A stretch of DNA of 64,000 nucleotides, from positions 64,360,727 through 64,424,726 of the forward strand of contig NW_026623100.1 of NCBI RefSeq assembly GCF_023065955.2, in the 5' to 3' direction. The notes beneath the pieces were generated by a model, which was not told the origin of the DNA, did no database searches, and saw nothing but the letters and a program-made list of their open reading frames with translations. Shown piece after piece: positions 1 through 13,600 of the stretch (position 1 is the stretch's first letter; every line of letters starts with the position of its first letter). Made by a program: the position numbers and the translations under genes. Origin of the DNA: Ursus arctos. Lineage: Eukaryota > Chordata > Mammalia > Carnivora > Ursidae.

Positions 1-1535
1 AAGGAACTGTTGAAAAGGAAAAACAAAGCTGGGGACATCACAATGCCGGATTTCGAGCTGTACTACAAAGCTGGGATCACAAAGACAGCATGGTACTGGC
101 ACAAAAACAGACACATAGCCAATGGAACAGAATAGAGAACCCAGAAATGGACCCTCGGCTCTTTGGGCAACTAATATTTGATAAAGCAGGAAAAAACATC
201 TGGTGGGAAAAAGACAGTCTCTTCAATAAATGGTGCTGGGAAAATTGGACAGCTACATGCAAAAGAATGAAACTTGACCACTCTCTCACACCATACACAA
301 AAATAAACTCCGAATGGATGAAAGACCTCGATGTGATACAGGAATCCATCAAAATTCTAGAGGAGAACATAGGCAGCAACCTCTATGACATCGGCCAAAG
401 CAACCTTTTTCATGACACATCCCCAAAGGCAAGAGAAACAAAAGATAAAATGAACTTATGGGACTTCATCAAGATAAAAAGCTTCTGCACAGCCAAGGAA
501 ACAGTCAAAAAAACTAAGAGGAAGCCCACGGAATGGGAGAATATATTTGCAAATGACACTACAGATAAAGGACTGGTATCCAAGATCTACAAAGAACTTC
601 TCAAACTCAATACACGAGAAACAAATAAACAAATCAAAAAATGGGCAGAAGATATGAACAGACACTTTTCCAATGAAGACATACAAATGGCTAACAGACA
701 CATGAAAAAATGTTCAAAATCATTAGCCATCAGGGAAATTCAAATCAAAACCACACTAAGATACCACCTTACGCCAGTTAGAATGGCAAAAATAGACAAG
801 GCAAGAAACAACAATTGTTAGAGAGGATGTAGAGAAAGGGGATCCCTCCTACATTGTTGGTGGGAATGCAAGTTGGTACAGCCACTCTGGAAAACAGTGT
901 GGAGGTCCCTTAAAAAGTTAAAAATTGAGCTACCCTATGACCCAGCCATTGCACTACTGGGTGTTTACCCCAAAGATACAGACGTAGTGAAGAGAAGGGC
1001 CATATGCAGCAATGTCCACAATAGCTAAATTGTGGAAGGAGCCGAGATGCTCTTCAACAGATGACTGGATTAAGAAGTTGTGGTCCACATATACAATGGA
1101 ATATTACTCAGCTATCAGAAAGAACGAGTTCTCAACATTTGCTGCAACATGGACGGCACTGGAGGAGATAATGCTAAGTGAAATAAGTCAAGCAGAGAAA
1201 GACAACTATCATATGATTTCTCTCATCTATGGAACATAAGAACTAGGATGATCGGTAGGGGAAGAAAGGGATAAAGAAAGAGGGGGTAATCAGAAGGGGG
1301 AATGAAACATGAGAGACTATGGACTATGAGAAACAAACTGAGGGCCTCAGAGGGGAGGGGGGTGGGGGAATGGGATAGACCGGTGATGGGTAGTAAGGAG
1401 GGCACGTATTGCATGGTGCACTGGGTGTTATACACAACTAATGAATCATCGGGCCTTACATCGGAAACCGGGGATGTACTGTATGGTGACTAACATAATA
1501 TAATAAAAAATCATTAATTAAATTAAAAAAAAAAA
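1..1535 (+). mobile_element. LINE-1 3' end (ORF2 C-terminus + 3' UTR)
   Basis: The left edge cuts into the C-terminal part of an ORF2-type reverse transcriptase frame (readable to about 821, then frameshifted, with the remnant MSTIAKLWKEP at 1012). A 3' UTR follows with the carnivore motif GGGCACGTATTGCATGGTG, and an A-rich tail near 1500-1540. The element is a broken, inactive fragment relative to a full LINE-1. It lies downstream of SLC4A1AP exon 10, probably in the next intron. Confidence 0.9.
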
Positions 1536-1798
1536 AGAAAAAAATTCCTCTTAAGAGATCATTATAAAAACTGAAAACACATAACAATCAAATTCTCAAA
1601 AATTCTTTCTACTATAAAGACGATTTTAAGAGAATTTTCTCTCTGCTATAACGCAGTTTTCAAATTGTAAGGCTGTTGTACAAGCTTGAATATAATCACA
1701 CCATTTAAAAAGGGAAAGGAAAATGGGGCTGATTTTACTATTCTACGGTTCAACTATTACAGTTAAAACTGTAGCAAACCAGTCCTTTTTTTCTTTCC

Positions 1799-1958
1799 CC
1801 AAGATTATTTATTTGAGAGACAGAGAGAGAGAATCTCCAACAGACTCTGTGCTGAACGTGGAGCCCAACAGGGGGCTTGATCCCTCAACCCATGAGATCA
1901 TGACCTGAGTTGAAACCAAGAGTCATTCACTCAACCAACTAAGCCACCCAGGTGCCCC
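1799..1958 (-). mobile_element. SINEC, minus orientation
   Basis: Reads from AAGATTATTTATTTGAGAG to GCCACCCAGGTGCCCC; older, diverged copy. Confidence 0.85.
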
Positions 1959-2867
1959 AAAACCAGTCCTTTCAATAGGTCAACCTTTCAACCAATTTAT
2001 TTTAATAGTTTTGGAATTACTCCCATGATAGGCAGACTCATCTCTGGGAGATGAAAAGTTGTGGAGGGCTTTGCATGGAAGCGCAAAGGCAGCAGGAATT
2101 TTGTAGGTCAGGGAGACGGAACACCAGGAGGCAGAAAAGGAATAAAGAAAGGCAAATGGGGTGGCACCAAACATAACCTCTCAGGTATTCCAGTTCCGTC
2201 CAGGGCCCTGGCAGGAGCATCTCCCCAGTGTCTGAAAGGCCATGCTCTGTGCTGCTTCAGCTCAGCTGCCAGCCCCTCCTCTCTGACACCAGCTGGCTGC
2301 TTGTGTGCAGGGCAGCAATGGAGTCGGCGCCACTACTTGCCTGAGGGCTCCTCACGTGATGCGGCTGTTTCACTAATCTCTTGATAATCTTTACTCTGCT
2401 CCACTTGGCTGAGTTGAGACATGTTTTCTATAAAATGCAGAACCAGAACATATTGTTATTATTTAATTCATAGTGGGGAACCAAGAAAACAAAAACAAAA
2501 GCAAGAAAAGCTAAGTAAATACATAATCATCCACCTTTACTATCATTAGCTTCAATAACCTTAGATTCTCAAAAAAATGTGCCTCCATATGTTTAACAGA
2601 GAAATCAATTTTCCACTTTAAAAACTGGCCATCTCTGAGGTAAAACTTTTCAGCACTACTTGCCAAAAGCCTTAAAAATGTACATAATCCTTGGCCTAGA
2701 TATTCTATTTCCAGGAACATATTCAAAGAAAATAATCAGAGATGAGTACCAAGATTTATTATATATACAGTATGTTTAGAACAGCAAAAATTAAAAATTA
2801 AGTACAGATCTAACAATAGGGAGTTGTTTAAATTATGGCAGAAGCATGTGATGGATCACTATGCTCC

Positions 2868-3069
2868 TTTTTTTTTTTTTTTTTTTAAAGATTTTATTTA
2901 TTTATTTGACAGAGAGAGAGACAGCCAGCGAGAGAGGGAACACAAGCAGTGGGAGAGGAAGAAGCAGGCTCATAGTGGAGGAGCCTGATGTGGGGCTCGA
3001 TCCCATAACGCTGGGATCACGCCCTGAGCCGAAGGCAGACGCTTAACCGCTGTGCCACCCAGGCGCCCC
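2868..3069 (-). mobile_element. SINEC1 (ursid-type), minus
   Basis: Intact copy with long T-run and an 11-bp target duplication CACTATGCTCC at 2857-2867 and 3070-3080. Confidence 0.92.
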
Positions 3070-3079
3070 CACTATGCTC

Positions 3080-4400
3080 CTTTCTGACTCCACATTTCAA
3101 AAGAATATTTTAAGATCCAGAAAAAATAGGTTATAAAATAGCATGTACAATACTTTCCTAACATTGAAAAAAAAAAAGAGGCCTAGAGTAATCCCTAATC
3201 AGCTGCAGATTTACCCATTAATGTATCTTTAACAAATTTTAAAATCTATTTTTACACACACACATTTATCCTTTGGTCCCTTACACAAAAAAATATAATA
3301 CTTATTGCTCGCCCTCCTACTAACCTGTTTATATGCCACCTTCACAATGTATGGATCAAAGATTGGACTCATTAAAAAAAAGTATGTGTAAGTCCTTGTT
3401 TGAAAAGGCTAAGCATATTGCCAATAACTAAACAAAGGAGAATGCAAAACCAAAAGATCTCTCGCAGATGAAAAAACAGAAACTTTTCTTTTCTCCAACA
3501 ACTGAGGATGATTCAAGAGAAGGCCTCCATATCAGGCCTGGCGCTTTTTGCAGACAAGACAGGTTTGTTTTGGAAGTAGACATGCATGCATTCCCATGCA
3601 TATTTAACGTCGGTTTTTGTTTTGTTTTTCCTCATGCTCCCTATTTTCTGTGAAGTCTTGACAATGCCAGATGGTTTGGTCATGCTGCAGGAAAATAACT
3701 CCTGCAGCTGACAAGGGACAAGAGGATGCTGAAAAGATAACAATGATCTCAGGGGTGAGACTGCAGGAGATTTCTCTTTTCTTCTTTGGACTTTTATGTA
3801 TGATCTAAAGTTTCTAAAATGAATACATCTTCCTCTTACAGTCAGAAGAAAACATATTTAAAAACCAATCAATTCCCTCTTTTGTCATTTGTCATCGAAC
3901 CTTGGCTGAGGTGTGAGAGTACTGTGTGCTGGGTTCTCTGCTAGGTACCATGGACAAAAAAATGAATAAGGCACCATGCTTCCTAAGAAGTGTGTACCGT
4001 GGGCACAATTATGCTTAGCCTCTGTTTTAGGGATGGGGAAAATAACGACTAAGGGGAGGTTTATCCTGAGACTACCTGATCAGGCCCCATCATGCACCCT
4101 CTTTTACTGCCCTCCAATCACACAATGGCAGCAGCTCAGGGCTGTTCCACAGCAGCTGTGGTTTCAGATTCCACAGCTCTCAATGTTCCATAATTCTGGA
4201 ATAGACTGGAAATGCCTGCCCTTATTTTGCAATGAGGATAAATAATGACTGATGGTCAAAGAAAGACCAGGAAAGTATGTTTCCAGAGTCAGCTGTATCA
4301 CATATCATAAAGTGCCACAGAGTCAAAATGCACAAACAAAGACTGGCTAAACACAATCGATGCAAATGCCCCACTGAGCAGCATGGAAAGGAGAAGAAAT
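3080..4400. other. SLC4A1AP intron downstream of exon 10, mostly unique
   Basis: Nothing exonic seen. A weak MIR/L2-like stretch lies at 3890-3990. Confidence 0.45.
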
Positions 4401-4403
4401 TAC

Positions 4404-4641
4404 CATGGGTTTTTGTCTCTATAGAACACGTGAGGTCAGTGGGAGGCCTCGCTTCCTGCATGGCGTCTTCCAGCTCTGTCTCCCGCTGCAGCCTACTGCT
4501 TCCAGCCTCCATTTTCCCCCTTTCATCCTCCTCCTTTTCCCTCTCCTCTTCCTCGTCCTCTTCCTCCTCCTCTTCTACTTCAGGCTCATCCTTCATTCTC
4601 ATTAGAGCTGGAGGGAGTTCTGGGCGCTTAGGGGGTAACTT
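4404..4641 (-). CDS. SLC4A1AP: SLC4A1AP exon 10 (571-649), poly-glutamate tract
   Basis: Acceptor TTTGTAG|AAGTTACC and donor CATG|GTAATT, phase 1. Starts [20 protein letters not shown] and runs into a glutamate/aspartate-rich stretch coded by GAG/GAA repeats. No downstream exon was found between here and base 1, so the terminal exons lie outside. Confidence 0.93.
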
Positions 4642-7600
4642 CTACAAACGAAACAAAACAATGAACAAATAGTTCCACATAACGAAAGAGACAAATCTCT
4701 TCAAGGAGTTGAAGCTAAATGTGTAGAATGTCTCAAGTCTCTAGGCTGATGCACCCTGCAGAAGTCTGCTGGAAGTAGGACTTGCATGTGAAATTCTATC
4801 CATCTATGGACCCTTAACACATATCTTTATTAATTTCTAGGGTCAAAAGAATATTAAGTACAAAACACCTGAAACGGCTTGTAGGGAACTAGAACATTTC
4901 TTGCAGGTGCCCGAGGCAAGTACCTGCAAGCACAGCTGCAGGATTCCTGTCCTGCTACCCCTCATGGTGTTAAAGGATCTTAATTCATTACAAAATCTTC
5001 CAGGGGTCAATCAGACACACATTTCTAAGAAACAGATCATTTGTGCAGCTTTTGCATTTTAGATTTAACACAATTTCAAAGAATTGAGACATGTAAATCA
5101 GTAAAACAGATCATGAAGACTTTTTTTAAGATTTATTTATTTTAGAGAGAGAGAAAGAGAGGGGGGAGGGGCAGAGAGGGAGAGAATCTCAGGCAGACTC
5201 TGTGCTGAGCACAGAGCCAGACCCGGGGCTCAATCTCATAACCCTGAGATCACAACCTAAGCTGAAACCAAGAGTTGGACACTCAACTGACTGCACCACC
5301 CAGGCGCCCCCTGAAGACATTTCTTGAAGAATAAAGCCAAATATTCTAATCAAGACCTTTTAATAAAATTATTAGAAAAAGCTGATTATGGAGCACCTGG
5401 GTGGCTCAGATGGTTAAGCATCTGCCTTCAGCTCGGGTCATGATCTCAGGGTCCTGGGATCGAGCCCCACATCGGGGTCCCTGCTTAGCGGGGAGCCTGC
5501 TTCTCCCTCTACTGTTCTCCCTGTTCCCCCTGCTTGTGCTCTCTCGTTCTGTCAAATAAATAAATAAATAAAATCTTTAAAAGAAAAAAGAAAAAGTTGA
5601 TTAAAGCTTAAGGAATAGAGAGAAAGTACTAAAGTATATGTTGGGCATATCATTTTTTAAATATAAGACTGAATTCAGTAAACCTCTAAAGAGAGCTTTT
5701 TAGTAAAGTGTTTTTCCTCTAATTAAAACACAAGTTTCCCCCCATCCACACAGAAAAGCCTGCATCTCAGGTCAACCTGAGACTTCAGGCTTTTGCCACC
5801 AGAGGGCAGTCTGCCCTAATTCAAGGTGCGAGGGGCTGAATTCTGTCCCTACAAAATTCCTGTGTTGAAGCCCCAACCTCCAGTACCTCAGAACGTAACC
5901 ATATTTAGAGATAAAATTTTTAAAGAGGTAAGTTAAAAGAAAGCAGTTAGGGTGGGGCCCTAATCCAAGATGACTGGAGTTCTTACAAGAGGAGTGGGAG
6001 ACACGACAGGTGCAAGTGCACCAAGGGATGACCACAGGAAGACGCAGGAAGAGGGCAGCCATCTCCAAGCCAGGGAAAGGAACCTCAGGGGAAACTAATC
6101 CTGCTGGTATGCTGATCTCGGACTCCCAGCCTCCGGAATTGTGAGAAAATAAATTTCTGTCACTTAAGCCGCCCAGTCTGTGGTGTTTGGTCAGGGGAGC
6201 CCTCACACACAACTACACAAGGTTCATCTCTTTAGGTGATGAAGACCTTTTAAAAGCTGAATCTGTAAAAAGGGATGTACGCAAAGCAAAAACATTCACC
6301 AGCGAAGTGTTAGAGGACAGTAGAAAGATCACAAAACTCAAGAAACAGAGGACTTGGATTTGATTGCCAGTCTAGTCACTTAACGATGATGTGATCATAT
6401 TTAATCTTTCTGACCCTGTTTCCTCACCTATGAGAGGTAGTAATTCCCACACGTCACCAAGTGTTAGAGGGATTAAATGAAGTAGGGAACACCATATGGC
6501 AGGGCCAGGTGCAGGGACTATATGACTAACAAATGTTAGCTGAGTCCAAATGTTACAATATCCACCCACCAGGAAAAGAGACACTTCTTAAATGCAACAT
6601 TCATCACAAATTAATATATTGATGTTCCATGTACAAATCAGTTACATGCAAATTGACTTGAGAGCTAAAAGTTTCACACCATGACCCACAACTTACCCCT
6701 ACTGTTCCCGTTTTTAATTTGAATTTGCTTCCTCCTTTCATGGCACCAAAGAGAGGCAACATAAACTTTTTAGCTTTGTTTTCCACATCTGTAGCCTCAC
6801 TTTCAGTCCTAAGAAGAAAGAACAATTATACATATCTCTTCCTGTAACCAAGATTTTATCTAAAAACACCCTGGACAATGAAAAGAAACTTTCGGCAAAA
6901 CAAAAATTTCCACAAAATGAGTATCTAAGCACATACCAATGGGAAAAGGCCAAGAGAATCTGAAAGGACAATGACGCTGTGCTGACTCTCACACACAGGG
7001 CTATGAAGGGTAAGAAAGGCTCCGACTTTAGTAAGTTTCAACATGCTACATGACTTCACCTCCATAAAATGATGCTGACAGTACAAAGGTCACTGGCAAA
7101 TGGGGCAAGACCCCACTCCCACCGAGTGGCAGGAGATAGACCCATGGGGTAAAGCCCTATTTTCCACCAACCTCTCAAGAGGACTCACAGTGTCTTACTT
7201 ACCTGGAGTCCACACTTACATCACAACCACACACAAAGGCTCTGATCACAAAAATTTCTAAAAAGTGCGTGTGTAGGGGCTACACTGCATGGTGAGTAAT
7301 GACAAAGACATAACGACAGACCTTATAACTAATGAGCCTGTCACCATTCACAGCTAGGCCCACTAGGGTAAAGCTGAGGAAGAGCAAAAAGAAGAGACTG
7401 TAGAAATTAGGAAAGAGCAGGTGAAAAAAAGAAATGAGCAAAACCAAAAAGGATGACAGATGAGTTGACCAGACACTCGGAGAGTAGGCAGAAGTGACGA
7501 TGACAAGACAGCATGAGGAGACAGAGGGAAAGACAGGCCTGCATTCTGGAATACAGGGATAGCACTGGCACTCCTGACGCACAGTGACCCATATGATAAA

Positions 7601-10600
7601 CTGACCTTGCTGCTCTATGCTAAAGCCCTATTTGCCACTGCTGCCTTCTTCGACCGAAGTCTTACCCTTGGCAGTGCTCTTGGGCCTAGTCTCAGACCCT
7701 TGCTCTCTACCACAGACAGACTATTGCCTTGCGAAGGCCACCAGAAGAATCCTTCCTGCCTGGCCTTAAAGACTCTTTGCCAAATACTATTCTTCACAGC
7801 CCCTCCCCAAAGGCCTCAGGAAGATTCTGGCATACAAAGTCAAGAGCAACACAGATATTCTTCAGCTCCATTAAATAGCTTCGCTGGTCTGGAGGACGAG
7901 AAGTCACTCCAAGGAGATGAAAAGGCAGAAGATGGGATCACAATGAAGAGCTGCTTGGGTCAGGGGGAAAGGTGTTAGGTAGAAAGTTGGGAAGTTCAAC
8001 CTTCAAGTGAGAAGAGGAGGGAGAGGGTAAACACATCTAAAGGCCAGGATCTAAAGTAGGAAAGGGAGGAGAAACCATACAGACACACAGACAGCAAGAA
8101 GAGAGGCTCTGGAGGAAGCTGACATACCCTCTCTCGCAGGGATGACTTACCAAGGGAAAGGATTTTGGAGTTAGAATTAAAACTCACTGTTAATTTGCTT
8201 ACCCTGAACTATGCCTCAGGAGTTTTTATCCTTTCTCTACAAATACAACGTTAAGAATAGCTGCTAGGTATACAGAATAGGACAATGATGATAACAATAA
8301 TACATACACGCCAGCACTGTGTCAAGTGCTATTCATGCCATCTCTTCCTTTTTAAAGATTTTCTTTTATTAGAGAAAGAGAGAGCACATAAGCAGGGGGC
8401 GGGGCAGAAGGAGAGAGAGAATCCCAAGCCGACTCCCTGCCGAGTGCAGAGCCCAACGTGGGTCTCAATCCCACAACCCCAAACCATGACCCAAGCCAAA
8501 ACCAAGAGTCAGATGCCCAACCGACTAAGCCACCCAGGTACCCCTATCCGTGTCCTCTTTCAACATCACTAATACTTCTAATTTACAGATGAGGAAAGTT
8601 AAGATCAAAGAAATTACATAACTTGCCTCAAAATGCCCAAAAAGTAATTCATAGGGCTGAGAATGAAAGCCAGGGAGTCTAACTTGAGTGCTAACCCCCC
8701 TCCTCACTATCAGTAAATGAAATATCACTTGGGTCATAGCTTTTGTGGACTGACCTATGAATCACTGTATGAAATATCCAAACTACACATAAATCTTTAA
8801 ACAAACCTACTAGTAATTTGGGGATTAATTTTCTGTACAGATGATCAAGGGCTACAGAAACATTTTATGTTTAAATCCCTATAAAAAAAAAAAAGATGCC
8901 TCCCAATATCTATTCATCTATGCAATGCCCCCAGCATCAAATTACAGGTTTTGTACACAGTGGTACGGGGCCACATAAATGCTTACTGGCAATCTAAAGC
9001 AGCACTGTCCTTGGGGCACCTGGTGGCTCAGTTGTTTAAGCGGCCAACTCTTGATCTCAGCTCTGGTCTTGCTCTCAGGGCTGTGAGTTCAAGCCCCGCG
9101 TTGGGCTCCACACTGAGCCTACTTAAAACAGCACCATCCAAACAGAACATTCTGCAAAATGGAAATGTTCTACATCTGTACTGTCCAATATAGAAGCCAT
9201 TAGCCACATGTGGCTATTGAGGACCTGAAATGTGACTACTTGACTGAAGAACTGAGTTTTTAATTTCATTTAATTTTAATATCACAGGAGACTATTGCGT
9301 GCTGTATAGAACAGCACAGATAAAAAGAAAATAAGAAACTTTCCAGAGTTAATACCTTCATAAGTGAGTGATCCCACCTAGGCAATACCACTTTTTGAGA
9401 TGCCTACCCAAATTGTGCTCACTGGGAGTTGCTCATTTCCACCACAACCTACTCAACATTTTCAAAATTTGTTGAGACCACATAGAACAAAATTTGAAAA
9501 TATTGTCAAATTGAAAGATTGCATCTTATTCTCTCTCTCACACACACATACACATACACACACACACCACATATACATTCACACACAAATACTAGCCAAA
9601 TCTGGGAAAAACTATTTCTAAAATCTTGTTTACAAATTACTAAAAAAAGGATTTAGGTTAATTTCTTCCAATAATTTTCACAAAATCAAAGTTAACCAAT
9701 AAAATCAACTTTAAGGGATTATGCCTTCCCCTATTTTTAAAGGAAGAAATTCCACTTTTAAAGTATTTAAATATAGGGGTCCCTGGGTGGCTCAGTCAGT
9801 TGGGCATCTGGTTCTTGATTTCAGCTCAGCTCATGATCTCAGGGTTGTGGGATCAAACCAACATCGGGCTCTGTGCTCAGCTTGGAATCTGCTTGTCCCT
9901 CTCCCTCTGCTTCTCCCCATGCTTGTGTTCTCTCTCTCAAATAAATAAATAAATAAAATCTTTTTTAAAAAGTATTTATCAAAGTTGTCAACTGATTCTT
10001 AGGAATGACAAATCAGGTGCTAAAATGACAATCTGAACTCATATCTTTTCATCTGTGGTTTTAAAATCATAGATTAAAAAGTGGTATTACATTATTATAT
10101 TCATATTTCTCTTACGAGCAAGACTGCGGATTTTTTTTCATATAGTTAAGAGCTATTTGTATTTCTTTTTCGGTGGCCTATCAGTTGATATCCTTTTCCC
10201 ATTTTTCTCTTTGGTAGATGGTTGTCTACTTATTCAAAGGTCTTTATATTAGGGAAATTAGCCTTTTGGCATGTTGCTCTTTAAAGAAGTTTATTCTGCA
10301 TTAAAAGACGAAGTAAAAAATTCAATAAATGAAATATTTAAAAAACAAAGGGGGGCCACCTGGGTGGCTCAGTCGGTTGAGCATCTGCCTTCAACTCAGG
10401 TCATGATCCCAGGGTCCTGGGATCAAGTCCTGCATCGGGCTCCTTGCTCAGCAGGAAACCTGCTTCTCCCTCTCCCTCTGCCTCTCTCCCTCTCTCTGTC
10501 TCTCTCTCTGTGTCTTTCATGAATAAATAAATAAAATCTTTAAAAAAAAAAAAAAGATTAAGTAAAAAATTCAGAGCCTTGGGCACCTGGGTGGCTCAGT

Positions 10601-13600
10601 CAGTTAAGCGTCTGCTTTCAGCTCAGGTCATGATCTCAGAGTCCTGGGAAGGATCCCAGGGTCCTCAGCAGGAAGCCTGCTTCTCCCCCTCCCTCTGCCG
10701 CTCCCCCTGCTTGTGTACTCTCGCTCTCTGTTACATAAATAAAATCTTTAAAAAAAAAAAATTCAGGGGCGCCTGGGTGGCGCAGTCGTTGAGCATCTGC
10801 CTTCAGCTCAGGGCGTGATCCCGGCGTTCTGGGATCGAGCCCCACATCAGGCTCCTCTGCTAGGAGCCTGCTTCTTCCTCTCCCACTCCCCCTGCTTGTG
10901 TTCCCTCTCTCATTGGCTGTCTCTCTCTGTCAAATAAATAAATAAAATCTTTAAAAAAAATAAAAATAAAAATAAAAAAAAAATTCAGAACCTTCCAATG
11001 AAACAGGAATCAACATAGTTTTCTCTAAAAATCCTACAGCAGTCTGTATTTCACAAATGAAATGAGCCGTGTTTCCATAGTGTAGTGGTTATCACATTCG
11101 CCTCACACAAATGAAATGGTTTTGACTCTATGAAATCACTGCCTCCTGTGCTTTAAAGGGTTTCTTACATTCTATTTCTATTCTGTAAAGATTAAAAAAA
11201 CAACGATATAATCCAAAATGTTATCTATGCAAACATGCTTATTTAAAATTTCAAGTATAACTAAGACTTACTTTTTCAGCTCTGGAATCTCTGCTGGCTT
11301 TACAATTTTTATCAACCCTTTAAGTCTCTGTTGTTCTTTCCTCAGTTCAAAAGTTCTCAGGTGAAGTTTTTTCCGGGACACACCATCCAATGCACTCCCT
11401 GATTTCATTTCTGACATAAATGCATCTAAAGAATCCTGAGATGGTGACTCTGACAGAGCTGTCCAAGAAAGGGATAATATATGTTCAGAAAAATGGCCTC
11501 AAATATTTTAAAATTCAGCCAAAGTTTCCACAGAAAAGTCACTAATAGGAGCACCTGGGTGGCTCAGTCAGTTGAGCCTCCAACTCTTGATTTCGACTCA
11601 GGTCATGATCTCAGGGCCGTGAGATCAAGCCCCGTGTCAGGCTCTACACTCAGCAGGGAGTCCGCTTGGGATTCTCTCTCTCTCCCTCTGCCCCTTTCTC
11701 CCGCTACACACTCTCTCCTTCTCAAATAAATAAATAAATCTTTTTTTTTTTAAGTCACTAACATAAAGTCACTAACAAGAGGACATTACTCATGTTAGGA
11801 ATAAGAGAACAGGTTATAGCTTGAAGACCTTAGGACATCATTTTGCCTCACTGAGCTTCATTTTCCTCATCTATTACACAAAGAGTTTAAACCAAATAAT
11901 TTATAATGTTCTTTCTAGTTCTAAGATGCTATGTTCCTTCTTAGAAATGCTCCATGCTCTGTATATCTTGTTAACTAGCCTCAGTGCTGGCAGAGTGCAC
12001 TACGTACAGTAAATGCCCAATACGTACTTGTTCAGTGGGTCATTGACTTACCTTTGCTTGAGGCTTTCAGTTTCTCAGAAATTTCAGAGAGTTCCTTTTC
12101 AGCATCATTTAACTTTGCAACCTGTAACACCCAAATTAACAGGGTTAGCAAATGTTTTTCTTCTTTCAAAATATGGTAGCTTTTCTGTCTTCCTCCTCTT
12201 ATTTTCACTATTGTTACAAGGTTTAAGAGGATTCATTCAGAATTCCAATTAAATCTGCATCTTACGGAGTTAACAATTTTCATGTGTTTATTAATTTGAA
12301 TTAAGTTCTGAATTAACTCAGAATTAAACAAAATGAATGTACAGAACATAGACTGGACATTACTCAAAAGAAAGAACTCAAGGCATTTGTTTTCATTGAT
12401 GAATCAAAAAAACAGATGTTGGGTAATATTGTAAAGCTCTGAATACTACTTAATATAGTGAAAACACATGCTATCTTATGATGATTTCATGAAGGATATA
12501 CAGTTTAAGACTATTACCAAACTATACTCCTCAAAATTCCTTTCACAATTCTTGACTGCCAGAAGTCTAAAGTCGATTTCACTTCAGAACGGCCGAATTT
12601 GGGACTTTTTCCTTTCTTTTTGTAGGATTAACACCATATCCAAAGAACGCTCTTTCATGGATCAATATCCACCCGGAGGTAGACAGAGTCTCTAGCAGCA
12701 AGCCAAACGTTTTCCAAGTTGGGTAAGACTGGTTGTTACTATCAAATTTACAGATCAAGAAAGTTATACTTCAGTACCAGATTTCAATGCTACTGCTTTA
12801 AAAATTATAATTATAAAACAAATTTGAATAATACATTATCTTATTTAAAAATTAAACTACCACCACTACTTCTATAAATAAAACTTGCCAATGATTCAAA
12901 GGTCTCTGGCTTCTCATCAATCTTCCCAGCTTTCTTCATTCGGTTCAGACGCTTCTTTTCAACCAGGCCAGTCCGATCAAGAAACGTGTCATCATCACTA
13001 TCATAAAAGTCTTCATCCTCCCAGTTCTTGGCTTTCCTTTTCCGAGATACTAGGAGATAAAACAAATGGTAATGAAATGAGTTAAAAAAAAAAAAAAAGA
13101 AAAAGGAAAAGAAGACAAGTAGGTAAGCAGCTTAAAATATCACCATCGATTACTGCAAGACTCAACAAGCTGTCAAACCAAATATAAAAACAAAGAGTTA
13201 AACCTGGAAGACATTATGCTAAGTGAAATAATTAGAGTAGCCCGATTCAAGAGACAGAAGGTAGAATGGTAATTACCAGGGGCTGAGGGAAGGAAGAATG
13301 AAAAGTTAGCATTCAGTGGGTACAAAGTTACATATATGGGAAGATAAGAAACTTCTGAGAGAGATAGTAGTGATGGTTGCACAACAATGTGAATGTATTT
13401 AACACACTTAATGCTTACAACGGTAAATTTTATGTTATGTATATTTTACCACCATAAAATAATTAAAACAAAGGGCTAATTTATTTAATGAGCAAGAAGT
13501 TCCCAAAAATCAATGAGTAAAAAAAGGAAAAAGATAAACAAGGAAAAGGCTAATAATCCAAAAATTTTAAAAAGGATAATGAAAGCAGTTCACAGAAAAA

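Noticed and set aside
90..821. 243-residue open frame as a host gene
   Set aside because: It is the C-terminal part of a LINE-1 ORF2 followed by a LINE-1 3' UTR and tail.
4277..4672. 131-residue serine-rich plus-strand frame
   Set aside because: Antisense reading of the glutamate tract in SLC4A1AP exon 10.
9533..9590. CRISPR-like array
   Set aside because: Simple dinucleotide repeat; the genome is mammalian.
11071..11108. Functional tRNA-Val gene
   Set aside because: Only the 5' half is present; the T arm and acceptor 3' strand are missing.
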